Shown here one piece after another: positions 10,334 through 18,674 of a stretch of 64,000 nt of DNA; the first letter of the stretch is position 1, and the number at the start of each line of letters is the position of its first letter. The DNA lies in NCBI RefSeq assembly GCF_000153465.1, contig NZ_CH672387.1, positions 271,179 through 335,178 of the forward strand, given 5' to 3'. Made by a program: the position numbers and the translations under genes. This DNA comes from Aurantimonas manganoxydans SI85-9A1. GTDB taxonomy: Bacteria > Pseudomonadota > Alphaproteobacteria > Rhizobiales > Rhizobiaceae. Under the pieces are notes generated by a model that did not search any database, was not told where the DNA came from, and saw only the letters and a program-made list of their open reading frames with translations.

Positions 10334-10524
10334 GGATAGTCGCGACATCCTCGCTGCCCTTCTTGCCGACGGATGGCGCGAGGTCCGTCGGCGGGGCAGC
10401 CATATGCAAATGAAGCACCCGACAAAGTCTTGTCACGCTGCCTCACCCGAAGCGGGACCTGCCGAACGGCACCCTGCGAAGTATCGAGAAGCAGGCCGGA
10501 CTTGTGCTGAGGAAAACCAGATGA
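10332..10524 (+). pseudogene. hicA: HicA toxin gene, frameshifted
   Basis: The first 33 codons give a good HicA N-terminus: helix 1, two strands and the catalytic His24 in GSHMQMKHP. After codon 33 (base 10430) the expected remainder continues only in the next frame from 10432, reading VTLPHPKRDLPNGTLRSIEK and ending at TGA 10522-10524. One extra base relative to the frame (a loss of 2 or 5 bases from the usual KSG(R)VT loop) explains the shift. The intact gene would have overlapped hicB by ATGA. In the present frame translation runs on into hicB, so a 195-residue HicA'-HicB chimera is possible. The toxin fold lacks its last strand and helix and is probably inactive. Confidence 0.85.
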
Positions 10525-10919
10525 CCGACTACATCGCGATCATCCACAAGGAGGGGGACAGCGATTTCGGCGTGTCCTTCCCCGACTTTCCGGGCTGCGT
10601 GACGGCGGGCCGGACGCTCGACGACGCCCGCGCGATGGCGCAGGACGCCCTGGCGCTGCATATCGAAGGGTTGCTGGAGGACGGAGGCGCGCTGCCCGCG
10701 CCCTCGTCGCTGGAAATCATCATGACGGATCGCGGCAACCGCGACGGCGTCGCCATCCTCGTGTCGGGCCCGAGGCGCGCGCCGCGCTCGGTCCGGGTCA
10801 ATGTGACCATCGCTGCCGACGAACTGGCGGAAATCGATGCCTATGCCGCGCGGCACGGTCTGACCCGGTCGGGCTTCCTCGCTGCGGCGGCCCGGCGCAA
10901 ACTCGACGAATCCGCATGA
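10521..10919 (+). CDS. hicB: HicB-type antitoxin / repressor
   Basis: The product has 132 residues from ATG 10521. The N-terminal half (DYIAIIHKEGDSDFGVSFPD, FPGCVTAGRTLDDA) is the partial RNase-H-like fold that binds and blocks HicA. The C-terminal 40 residues (SVRVNVTIAADELAEIDAYA, then TRSGFLAAAARRKL) form a ribbon-helix-helix DNA-binding domain, which fits the palindrome at the hicA start. The gene is intact although its partner toxin is broken. It ends 25 bases before xylB, so xylB is probably read through from here or from xylA. Confidence 0.9.
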   Translation: MTDYIAIIHKEGDSDFGVSFPDFPGCVTAGRTLDDARAMAQDALALHIEGLLEDGGALPAPSSLEIIMTDRGNRDGVAILVSGPRRAPRSVRVNVTIAADELAEIDAYAARHGLTRSGFLAAAARRKLDESA

Positions 10920-10944
10920 ACACGCGGCCAGTGAAGGACGTGAC

Positions 10945-12402
10945 ATGAGCAATTATCTCGGCCTTGATCTCGGCACCTCCTCGCTGAAGGCGCTGCTGAT
11001 CGGCGACGACCAGCGCGTCATCGCGTCCGCGTCAGTGCCGCTCACCGTCGAGCGGCCACATTTCGGCTGGTCGGAGCAGGACCCCCAGAGCTGGATCGCG
11101 GCCTGCGAGACCGCCCTGGGCGAGTTGTCAGATACCCATGGTGCCGAGCTCGCGGCGGTGGCGGGCATCGGCCTGTCGGGCCACATGCACGGGGCGACGC
11201 TGCTGGGCGCGGACGACGCGGTCCTGCGGCCCTGCATTCTGTGGAACGATACCCGCAGCCACGAAGAGGCCGCCGAACTCGACGACGAGGAGGCGCGGGC
11301 GATCACCGGCAACATCGTGTTTCCAGGCTTCACCGCGCCGAAGATCGTCTGGGTCGCGCGCAACGAGCCGGACGTATTCGCCGGGCTGCGCCGGGTGCTG
11401 CTGCCGAAGGATTATCTGCGCCTCTGGCTGACCGGCGAGGCGGTGTCGGAGATGTCGGATGCCGCCGGCACCGCATGGCTCGATACCGGTGCACGCGACT
11501 GGTCGGCGCGGATGCTGGAGAAGACCGGGCTGACGCGGGGCCACATGCCCCGCCTGGTTGAAGGCACGGCGGTTTCCGGTGGCCTGCGCCCCGAACTTGC
11601 CGCGCGCTTCGGCATGCAGGAGGGCACGGTCGTGGCTGGCGGTGGTGGCGACAATGCCGCCTCGGCCTGTGGCGTGGGCGTTGCCGAGCCCGGCACCGGC
11701 TTCCTGTCGCTGGGCACCTCGGGCGTGCTGTTCACTGCCTCGGCTGGCTACGAGCCCGCGCCGGAGACGGCGCTGCACACCTTCTGCCACGCCATTCCCG
11801 GCCTCTGGCACCAGATGGGCGTGACCTTGTCTGCGGCGGGCTCGGTGGAGTGGCTGTCGAAGCTTCTGAAGGAGGAGCCGGCGGCGCTGACAGGCGCTTT
11901 GGGCGAGACGGTGCAGGCGCCGGGTCGGCTGACCTTCCTGCCGTATCTGTCGGGAGAGCGCACGCCGCACAATGATTCCGAAATCCGTGGTGTGTTCGCC
12001 GGGCTGGAGGCCGATACCGACCGCGAGGCGATGACCCGCGCCGTGCTGGAGGGTGTCGCCTTTTCCATGCGCGACTGCCTGGAGGCCGGCGGCGAAGCGG
12101 CGCGTCCGCAGCGGTTGATTGCCGTGGGCGCCGGTTCGCGCTCGGCCTACTGGCTGCAATTGCTGGCGAATGTTCTGGACACGGAGATCGCACTGCCCGA
12201 GGCGGGCGATTTCGGCGCCGCCTTCGGGGCGGCCAGGCTCGGCCTCTGCGCGGCGACCGGCGACGATCCGAAAGCGGTGATGACCGAGCCGCCGATCGCC
12301 CGGCGCTTTCGCCCGGACAACGCCCACGGCCGGGCCTTCGACGATGCCTATCTGTTCTATCGCCGGCTCTACCCGGCGCTGCGCGCCGCCATGGCGGACT
12401 GA
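10945..12402 (+). CDS. xylB: Xylulokinase
   Basis: The product has 485 residues from ATG 10945, the usual size for the FGGY family. It phosphorylates D-xylulose to xylulose 5-phosphate. Visible motifs are the N-terminal phosphate loop [28 protein letters not shown] with the active-site region of xylulokinases, CILWNDTRS with the catalytic Asp, and the C-terminal adenosine-binding segment ISVGAGSRS-like [13 protein letters not shown]. It faces the importer operon tail to tail, with a shared stem-loop between them. Confidence 0.95.
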   Translation: MSNYLGLDLGTSSLKALLIGDDQRVIASASVPLTVERPHFGWSEQDPQSWIAACETALGELSDTHGAELAAVAGIGLSGHMHGATLLGADDAVLRPCILWNDTRSHEEAAELDDEEARAITGNIVFPGFTAPKIVWVARNEPDVFAGLRRVLLPKDYLRLWLTGEAVSEMSDAAGTAWLDTGARDWSARMLEKTGLTRGHMPRLVEGTAVSGGLRPELAARFGMQEGTVVAGGGGDNAASACGVGVAEPGTGFLSLGTSGVLFTASAGYEPAPETALHTFCHAIPGLWHQMGVTLSAAGSVEWLSKLLKEEPAALTGALGETVQAPGRLTFLPYLSGERTPHNDSEIRGVFAGLEADTDREAMTRAVLEGVAFSMRDCLEAGGEAARPQRLIAVGAGSRSAYWLQLLANVLDTEIALPEAGDFGAAFGAARLGLCAATGDDPKAVMTEPPIARRFRPDNAHGRAFDDAYLFYRRLYPALRAAMAD

Positions 12403-12414
12403 CGCGGAACGCAT

Positions 12415-12441
12415 TCGGGCGCGAGAACCTCCCGCGCCCGA
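12415..12441. terminator. Bidirectional stem-loop between xylB and the xylose importer operon
   Basis: TCGGGCGCG (12415-12423) and CGCGCCCGA (12433-12441) pair perfectly around a 9-base loop, in the 51-bp gap between two convergent genes. There is no clear T run, so termination is inferred from the position. Confidence 0.6.
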
Positions 12442-12453
12442 TCAAACGATCTG

Positions 12454-13290
12454 CTATTCGCGCATCGCGCCGGGGCCGGGCGTCGCGCCGGGCGGGCACT
12501 TGCCGAGGATGATCATGCCGAGGACCTCGTCCTTGGTGACGTCCTCGGTCCGTGCGCCGCCGACAATCTGGCCGTTTTTCATCACCACCACCCGGTCGGC
12601 GAGGTCGAAGACGTCGTGGATGTCGTGGCTGATCAGGAAGATGCCGATGCCGTCCTTCTTCAACTCCTTGATCAGTTCGCCGACCTGCGCGGTCTCCTGC
12701 GGCCCTAGCGCTGCGGTGGGCTCGTCCATGATCAGGATCTTGGCGTTGAACAGGATCGCCCGCGCGATGGCGACGGACTGGCGCTGACCGCCGGAGAGCG
12801 CCTTCACCGGTTCCTTGAAGCGCTGGAAGTTCGGGTTCAGCCGACCCATCACCTTGCGGGCCTCGGCCTCCATGGCGCCGTCGTCGAGCGTGCCCCAGGG
12901 GGTCAGGATCTCGCGGCCGAGAAACAGGTTCGCGGCGGCGTCGACATTGTCGGCCAGAGCCAGCGTCTGGTAGATCGTCTCGATGCCATAGGCCTTGGCG
13001 TCGCGGGGATTGGCGATGTTCGCCGGTTCGCCGCGCACGTGGATCTCCCCGGAATCGCGCTTGTAGGCGCCCGACAGGATCTTGATCAGCGTCGACTTGC
13101 CGGCGCCGTTATGGCCGAGCACCGCAACCACTTCGCCGGGATAGAGATCGATGGTCGCGCCGTCGACGGCGTGGATGCCGCCGAAGGCGATCGAGATGTC
13201 GCGCATGTCGACCAGCGGCGGACCGCTGCGGTCGACGGGGTCGCTGTGACCGGCGCCGTGGTCGTGGATGGACTGCTTGGTGGCGCTCAT
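12454..13290 (-). CDS. Sugar ABC transporter ATP-binding protein, single ATPase domain
   Basis: The product has 278 residues from ATG 13290, which overlaps the permease stop by ATGA. It powers the importer at the inner membrane. The Walker A is GHNGAGKST (residues 59-67), followed by a Q-loop ([10 protein letters not shown]), the signature LSGGQRQ, Walker [13 protein letters not shown] and the switch His in LISHDIHD. XylG proteins of enteric bacteria have two fused ATPase domains of about 500 residues; this one has only one, like FrcA of rhizobia. It is therefore a xylose importer ATPase by context, or one for a related sugar. Confidence 0.85.
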   Translation of the reverse strand: MSATKQSIHDHGAGHSDPVDRSGPPLVDMRDISIAFGGIHAVDGATIDLYPGEVVAVLGHNGAGKSTLIKILSGAYKRDSGEIHVRGEPANIANPRDAKAYGIETIYQTLALADNVDAAANLFLGREILTPWGTLDDGAMEAEARKVMGRLNPNFQRFKEPVKALSGGQRQSVAIARAILFNAKILIMDEPTAALGPQETAQVGELIKELKKDGIGIFLISHDIHDVFDLADRVVVMKNGQIVGGARTEDVTKDEVLGMIILGKCPPGATPGPGAMRE

Positions 13291-14597
13291 GCGGCCCTCC
13301 TGCGATAGACGGTGTCGATCCACACGGCGATGATCAGGACCACGCCGACGACGATCGACTGCAGCGGCGAATCCACGCCCAGAAGCACCATGCCCGACTG
13401 CAGCGACTGCATGACCAGCGCGCCGAGCATGGCGCCGATGATGGTGCCGGCACCACCGGCGAGCGAGGTGCCGCCGATGACCGCCGCGGCGATGACGTAG
13501 AGCTCGTCCAGCGTGCCCAGCGCATTGGTGGCGGCGTTGAGGCGGGCGGTGGAGATCGCCGCGCCGAGAGCGGCAAGGCCGCCCATCAGCATGAACACCT
13601 TCATCACCACCCAGCGGGTGTTGATGCCGGCAAGCTCGGCGGCTTCCGGGTTGCCACCGATGGCGAAGACGTAGCGGCCGAAGCGGGTGCGCTGGGTCAC
13701 GAAGGTCATGACGATGCCGACGACGATGGCGATCAGCACCGGCACGGCGACGCCGTAGCCGATGTGCAGGCCGCCCTCCGGCACCTCGATGCCGGCGGCC
13801 TCGGCGTAGCGCCGGGCGATGGCGGACGGCCATTCATAGGCGTTGAGGACCAGCGCGGCGCCCAGGATGATGATGGTGGTGACGGCGGCGATCGTCACCT
13901 CCGCCCAGACCGGTCGCTGCGGGAAGCCGAAGCGCACCCGGCGCTTGCGGGCGAAGACCAGCGAGGCGATGACGGCGAGACAGGCGAGGATGGCGAGGAT
14001 CCAAGTCCAGGTCTCGCCGAGCGAGCCGGTGGCGCCGCCACCCATCAGCCGGAAGGTGTCGTCGAGCGGGGCGACGGTGCGACCCGAGGTCAGCCACCAG
14101 GCGCCGCCGCGCCAGATCAGCAGGCCGCCCAGCGTGACGATGAAGGCCGGCACGCCCATGAAGGCGATGATGTAGCCCTGCAGGCCGCCAATCGCGACGC
14201 CGACCAGGATGCCGGCGGCGAGGGTGAGAAGCCAGGTGAAAGGGCTGTCGAAGCCGAGCATGCCGGGTAGGATGTTGGCCTGCAGCGCGGCCATGGCCAT
14301 GCCGGTGAAGCCGAGGATCGAGCCGACCGAGAGGTCGATGTTGCGGGTGACGATGACCAGCACCATGCCGGTCGCCATGACCGCGATGGACGAGGTCTGG
14401 ACGGTCAGGTTCCACAGGTTGCGCGGGGTCAGGAAGATGCCGCCGGACAGGACGTGGAAGACCAGCCAGATCACGAGGAGCGCGCCGACCATGCCCAGCA
14501 TGCGGGTGTCGACCTCGGTGGCCCGGACAAATCGGGACAGGCCGCCTCCCGTCGACGCGCGGGCGCCGACGCTGGGTTCGGATGCCGACTGGCTCAT
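13287..14597 (-). CDS. xylH: Xylose-type ABC transporter permease
   Basis: The product has 436 residues with about ten to twelve membrane segments, longer than RbsC and close to XylH. It forms the sugar channel with the ATPase encoded next, to which it is joined by an ATGA overlap. The conserved BPD_transp_2 signature is visible near the C-terminus: [18 protein letters not shown], followed by the Ala/Gly-rich [10 protein letters not shown] loop that contacts the ATPase. A central insertion between segments ([18 protein letters not shown] to the RKRRVRFG region) is also typical of XylH. Confidence 0.88.
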   Translation of the reverse strand: MSQSASEPSVGARASTGGGLSRFVRATEVDTRMLGMVGALLVIWLVFHVLSGGIFLTPRNLWNLTVQTSSIAVMATGMVLVIVTRNIDLSVGSILGFTGMAMAALQANILPGMLGFDSPFTWLLTLAAGILVGVAIGGLQGYIIAFMGVPAFIVTLGGLLIWRGGAWWLTSGRTVAPLDDTFRLMGGGATGSLGETWTWILAILACLAVIASLVFARKRRVRFGFPQRPVWAEVTIAAVTTIIILGAALVLNAYEWPSAIARRYAEAAGIEVPEGGLHIGYGVAVPVLIAIVVGIVMTFVTQRTRFGRYVFAIGGNPEAAELAGINTRWVVMKVFMLMGGLAALGAAISTARLNAATNALGTLDELYVIAAAVIGGTSLAGGAGTIIGAMLGALVMQSLQSGMVLLGVDSPLQSIVVGVVLIIAVWIDTVYRRRAA

Positions 14598-14757
14598 GCT
14601 CGCCTCCCTGGCGCAATCACGCTGGTGCGGCGCCGGGCGGACAAATGGCCCGGGGCAAGGCGTTCAGCGCTGTCCTGTTGGAATGTTGCACCCGATCCGG
14701 CCGTGGGGGAAGCGCCGGGCCGATGACCGGGCGTTCGAGCAGGCCGTGCGGGTGAAG

Positions 14758-14782
14758 GGCCGCCCCCTGTTCGGGAGCGGCC
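14758..14782. repeat. Stem-loop between xylF and xylH
   Basis: GGCCGCCCC (14758-14766) pairs with GGGAGCGGCC (14773-14782) with one bulged base. It lies just after the binding-protein gene and before the permease gene of the same operon. It may stabilise the upstream message or partly terminate transcription. Similar structures occur at 43528-43557 and 51069-51094. Confidence 0.5.
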
Positions 14783-14797
14783 GTTCTGTCGTCTGGC

Positions 14798-15841
14798 TTA
14801 GTCGCAGGCCGGAACCGAACCAGCGTCGACACCCTGGCAGACCACGTCCTTCGACACCCAGCCGGCGTCGATGATGGTGTCCAGATTGTCCTTGGTGATC
14901 GCCACCGGCTTCAGGAAGATCGCCTGCATCTCGGTGCCGTTCGGGCCACCGGAGAAGGCTTCCACACCCTCGACCTCGTTCATGGCCGTGCCGTCGGCAA
15001 GGTTCAGGGCGATCTCCGCGGCGCGCTTGCCGAGCTCGCGGGAATCCTTCCAGACCGAAACGGTCTGCGTGCCACGGGCGATGCGGTTGAGCGCCGCGAA
15101 GTCGGCATCCTGGCCGGAGACCGGCACGGAGCCGGCCAGACCCTGGGACTCCAGAGCCGCCACGGCGCCGCCGGCAGTGCCGTCGTTCGAGGCGACGACC
15201 GCGTCGACCTCGTTGTTGTTGGCGGTCAGGATCTGTTCCATGTTCTGCTGGGCGTTGGCGGGCAGCCAGCCGTCCGTATAGGCCTCGCCGACATTCTTGA
15301 TCTTGCCGGAATCGATGGCTTCCTGGAGCACTTCCATCTGGCCCGAGAACAGGAAGTCGGCGTTCGGATCGGCCGAGGAGCCCTTGATGAAGGCGTAATT
15401 GCCTTCCGGCTGGGCCTTCTGGACTTCGCGCGCCTGGATGCGACCGACTTCCTTGTTGTCGAAGGTCAGGTAGAAGGCGTCCGGGTTCTCGATCAGGCGG
15501 TCATAGCCGACGACCGGGATGCCGTTGTTGACGGCGGCCTGCACGGCCGGGCCGATGGCGGCAGAATCCTGCGCCAGGATGATCAGCGCGTCGGCGCCCT
15601 GCGAGATCAGCGACTCCACGTCGGTGAGCTGCTTGGAGGCCGACGACTGGGCATCCGCCGAAATGTAGGTGGCGCCGGCTGCTTCCAGCGCGGACTTGAT
15701 GGCTGCCTCGTCGGTCTTCCAGCGCTCTTCCTGGAAGTTGGACCAGGACACGCCGACGGTCTTGCCGTCCTGCGCGGCGGCCGATCCGGCGGCAGCCATC
15801 GAGAACACCGCGCCAGCCAGCGCGAGCTTCAGAAACTTCAT
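14798..15841 (-). CDS. xylF: D-xylose ABC transporter periplasmic binding protein
   Basis: The product has 347 residues from ATG 15841, with GGGAGG six bases upstream. The signal peptide is [20 protein letters not shown] with cleavage after AAA or AQ. The mature part is a type I periplasmic binding fold: [16 protein letters not shown] at the first strand, a [10 protein letters not shown] turn, [14 protein letters not shown]-like DAFYLTFDN, and a C-terminal [14 protein letters not shown] hinge. The closeness to XylF rather than RbsB is shown by the NFQEERW and GYDRLI segments. It is first in its operon, expressed away from xylR. Confidence 0.92.
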   Translation of the reverse strand: MKFLKLALAGAVFSMAAAGSAAAQDGKTVGVSWSNFQEERWKTDEAAIKSALEAAGATYISADAQSSASKQLTDVESLISQGADALIILAQDSAAIGPAVQAAVNNGIPVVGYDRLIENPDAFYLTFDNKEVGRIQAREVQKAQPEGNYAFIKGSSADPNADFLFSGQMEVLQEAIDSGKIKNVGEAYTDGWLPANAQQNMEQILTANNNEVDAVVASNDGTAGGAVAALESQGLAGSVPVSGQDADFAALNRIARGTQTVSVWKDSRELGKRAAEIALNLADGTAMNEVEGVEAFSGGPNGTEMQAIFLKPVAITKDNLDTIIDAGWVSKDVVCQGVDAGSVPACD

Positions 15842-15906
15842 GATTTTCCTCCCGGCGCCACGGCGCCCGCTTTCCGGTCCCCGGCCCACATCCCGGCCGT
15901 CGAGAC

Positions 15907-15927
15907 TTTTTCCAAGCCTCGGAAAAA
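15907..15927. promoter_or_regulatory. Inverted repeat near the xylF transcription start, candidate XylR operator
   Basis: TTTTTCC (15907-15913) and GGAAAAA (15921-15927) flank a 7-base spacer. The repeat lies immediately downstream of the -10 box of the leftward xylF promoter, about 66 bases before the xylF start, where a repressor would block transcription. Binding by XylR is inferred from the divergent arrangement. Confidence 0.5.
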
Positions 15928-15956
15928 ATCGTGACAGCAATTTTCAGGCGTGTCAA
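15928..15956 (-). promoter_or_regulatory. Sigma-70-like promoter of the xylF operon
   Basis: On the minus strand a perfect TTGACA (15956-15951) is followed after 17 bp by CACGAT (15933-15928), which matches the -10 consensus at three positions. The -35 box overlaps a 13-bp dyad, TGTCA-ACA-TGACA, at 15951-15963, a second candidate regulator site. The placement between xylF and xylR supports it. Confidence 0.55.
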
Positions 15957-16026
15957 CATGACAATAGGGCTATGGCTATCCGCCGAGGAGGGCGGCCGTC
16001 CTAGGCCGGGGGAGGAACCAGGGATC

Positions 16027-17277
16027 ATGCTCGCCAAGACCGATGCGGATGCCGTGCGCGTACACAATCGCCGCGCGGTCATCGATCATCTCAGACGCAC
16101 CGGGATCGCCACCCGCAAGGCGATCAGCGCGGCCACCGGCCTGTCGGTGTCGGCGGCGTCCGCAATCACCACCGGCATGTTGCGTGCCGACCTCATCGTC
16201 GAGGTCGACGAGGACGAACGCGCCTCGCGCCGCGGCCGGCCCGGCAAGAGCCTCGGCCTGCAGGGGGCGGCGGCCACCGTCGCCACCGCCAAGATCGCGG
16301 TCGGCGAATTGTCCGTGCGCCTGTGCGACTATCGCGGTGCGACCCTCGGTGCGGCCTCCTGCGAACGCGACATCGCCGATCTCGACCAGGACGGCCTGGT
16401 GACGCTGCTGGTGGAACTGCTGCGCGAAGCGGAGACGGCGAGCCCCGGTGCGCCGCCGGCCCGGCAGATCGTCCTGGCGGTGCAGGGCAAGACCGACAGC
16501 AATGCCCGGCGCATCCTGTGGTCGCCGACGCTGAAGGCGCGCAATCTGGAGATCGCCGGCCCGCTGTCGGCGCTGACCGGTGCCGAGGTCGGTGTCTTCA
16601 ACGACTGCTCGCTGATGCCCGAGGCGTTCCGCTGGAAACCCGACTTCGTCGGTCGCGACTTTGCCACCCTGTTCATCGGCTTCGGTGTCGGCATGGGCCT
16701 GCGGCTCGGGGGCAGCACCTTTCAGGGCCAACGCTCCTCGGCGGTGGAGTTCGGCCATATCAACCACATTCCCGGCGGCGCGCTCTGCCGCTGCGGCAAT
16801 CGTGGCTGCGTGGAAGCCTATGCCGGCGACTATGCGATCTGGCGCCGGGCCTACGGGCGGACCGACGAAATCCCGACCCGGCGGATTTCCGACGAGGACA
16901 TGCACCGGCTGGCGGCGCTCGCCCGCTCCGGCGATACCGCCGCGCTGGCGGCCTTCGAGGAGGCGGGCACGGCGATCGGCTACAGTCTCGGGCGCATGTT
17001 CACGCTGATCGACCCGCTGCCGATCGTGGTCACCGGCGCCGGGGCCCATGCCATGGACCTTCTGGAGCCGACGATCCGTGCCGGCATCGGCGACAGCGCC
17101 ATCGACGGCGTCGGCGTCGACACGCCCTTCTCGCGGGTCGAGGACGTGGACGAACTGGTGTTCGAGGCGGCCGCGGCCAAGGCGCTGGCGGCGGTGGACG
17201 GCGAGTTCGCCGGAGCCGGCGGCGCCGAGACGAGGGAGGCGGCCTGTTGCGACATCGTCCTGCGATCCTCGCGATGA
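16027..17277 (+). CDS. xylR: ROK-family transcriptional repressor, likely XylR
   Basis: The product has 416 residues from ATG 16027 (GGAGGA at 16011-16016). The N-terminus is a MarR-like winged helix (NRRAVIDHLRRTGIATRKAI, SAATGLSVSAASAIT). The rest is a ROK sugar-binding domain with the zinc motif CRCGNRGCVEAY and the phosphate-loop-like FIGFGVGMGL segment. ROK repressors of xylose operons release DNA on binding xylose. It is divergent from xylF, and two dyads lie in between. An in-frame ATG at 15958 would put part of the gene over the promoter and is less likely. Confidence 0.85.
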   Translation: MLAKTDADAVRVHNRRAVIDHLRRTGIATRKAISAATGLSVSAASAITTGMLRADLIVEVDEDERASRRGRPGKSLGLQGAAATVATAKIAVGELSVRLCDYRGATLGAASCERDIADLDQDGLVTLLVELLREAETASPGAPPARQIVLAVQGKTDSNARRILWSPTLKARNLEIAGPLSALTGAEVGVFNDCSLMPEAFRWKPDFVGRDFATLFIGFGVGMGLRLGGSTFQGQRSSAVEFGHINHIPGGALCRCGNRGCVEAYAGDYAIWRRAYGRTDEIPTRRISDEDMHRLAALARSGDTAALAAFEEAGTAIGYSLGRMFTLIDPLPIVVTGAGAHAMDLLEPTIRAGIGDSAIDGVGVDTPFSRVEDVDELVFEAAAAKALAAVDGEFAGAGGAETREAACCDIVLRSSR

Positions 17278-18674
17278 TCCTCCTCGGCTCGCTGGGCGGA
17301 CCGCTCGCACCGGCGATGGCGCAGGAGCCGACCTGGAGCGAGCGCGCGATCCGCCAGCGGATCGACCCTGCGACCCTGGCCGGGCCCCTGTCCGCCGAGG
17401 CCCTCGCAGAGCTGACCGAACAGGGCCGCGCACTGTTCGAAGCGCGCTTCACCATTCTCGACGGGGCGGGGCGGCCGAATGCGACCCAGGCGATCGTGCC
17501 GACCCGCAGCCGGCGCCCGGCCGAGCACGCCTTCCAGCGCCTCGCCGGACCCGACGCCAATGCCTGCTCCTCCTGCCACAACGAACCGGTCGCCGGAGGC
17601 GCCGGTGGCTTCGTCGCCAATGCCTTCGTGTCGGAAGGCTTCGAGAGCGCCGAGTTCGACACGCTCGATCCGCAATTTTCCAACGAGCGCGGCACAAATC
17701 ATCTGTTCGGCGCCGGGCTGATCGAGCTTCTGGCGCGGGAAATGACCGTCGATCTGACGGCGGCGCGGGCCGAGGCGCTGAAGGAAGCCCGCGCGAGCGG
17801 CACGGAAGTCCGCCGGAACCTGACGTCGAAGGGCGTCGACTTCGGACGTATCACCGCGCTGCCCGACGGATCGGTGGACCTCGGCGAACTCGACGGCGTC
17901 GACGACGACCTCGTGGTGCGCCCCTTCACCCAGAAGGGGGTGATGACCTCGCTGCGCCAGTTCACCGTCAATGCGCTCAACCAGCATCACGGCATGCAAC
18001 CGGACGAGCGCTGGGGTACGCGCTGGACCGGCACCGCGGATTTCGATGGCGACGGGCACGATGACGAGATCGGTGCCGGCGAGGTCTCGGCCCTGGTCGC
18101 CTGGCAGGCGACATTGCCTGCGCCGCGCGAGATCGCGCCGCAGGATGCCGCGTGGCGTAAGGCCGCCGCTCGGGGACGCGACGTCTTCTCCGAACTCAGG
18201 TGCACGAGCTGCCATCGCCCGTCACTACCGCTGGACAGCCTCGATTTCGCCGATCCCGGTCCGGTCGATACCGCCGGGACCCTGCGCACCGGCGATGTCG
18301 AGACGCCGGCCGTCTACGACCTTGCCCTGACCGAGTGGGCCGGGCACCTGCCGCGCGACGCCGAGGGGCGGGTGCTGGTGCCGCTGTTCGGCGATCTGAA
18401 GCGCCACCGCATCGCCGACACCCGCACCGCCGATCTCGGCAACGAGACGCTGGCCCAGCGCTTCGTCGAGCGTGACGTCTTCATGACCGCCGAGCTCTGG
18501 GGGCTGGCCGACACGGCGCCCTACGGCCATCGCGGCGACATGACCACGCTGGACGAGGTGATCCGCGCCCATGGCGGCGCGGCAAGCGAAAGCGCGGCGG
18601 GCTATAAGGACGTGACCGAGGCCGACCGCTCGGCGCTGATTGCCTGGCTGAAGACCTTGAGGATCACGCCATGA
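17247..18674 (+). CDS. Secreted di-heme cytochrome c, DUF1111-like oxidoreductase
   Basis: The product has 475 residues if it starts at TTG 17247, which is preceded by GGGAGG at 17234-17239; this gives a proper signal peptide (MRHRPAILAMILLGSLGG, cut after AMA). ATG 17274 is the alternative but removes the basic n-region. Two c-type heme sites are visible, CSSCH (107-111) and CTSCH (319-323), plus a calcium-loop-like DFDGDGHDDE between them. The C-terminal PYGHRGDMTTLDEVI region matches the di-heme oxidoreductase / CcpA-like family. It should be periplasmic. It overlaps the xylR end by 31 bases and the next gene by ATGA. Its electron partners are unknown. Confidence 0.82.
   Translation: MRHRPAILAMILLGSLGGPLAPAMAQEPTWSERAIRQRIDPATLAGPLSAEALAELTEQGRALFEARFTILDGAGRPNATQAIVPTRSRRPAEHAFQRLAGPDANACSSCHNEPVAGGAGGFVANAFVSEGFESAEFDTLDPQFSNERGTNHLFGAGLIELLAREMTVDLTAARAEALKEARASGTEVRRNLTSKGVDFGRITALPDGSVDLGELDGVDDDLVVRPFTQKGVMTSLRQFTVNALNQHHGMQPDERWGTRWTGTADFDGDGHDDEIGAGEVSALVAWQATLPAPREIAPQDAAWRKAAARGRDVFSELRCTSCHRPSLPLDSLDFADPGPVDTAGTLRTGDVETPAVYDLALTEWAGHLPRDAEGRVLVPLFGDLKRHRIADTRTADLGNETLAQRFVERDVFMTAELWGLADTAPYGHRGDMTTLDEVIRAHGGAASESAAGYKDVTEADRSALIAWLKTLRITP

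Noticed and set aside
16323..17246. Long frame continuing upstream of the di-heme cytochrome inside xylR
   Set aside because: It is the third-position shadow of xylR in a GC-rich genome; the translated product is Arg/Gly/Ala-rich without motifs, and a signal peptide with ribosome site begins at 17247.
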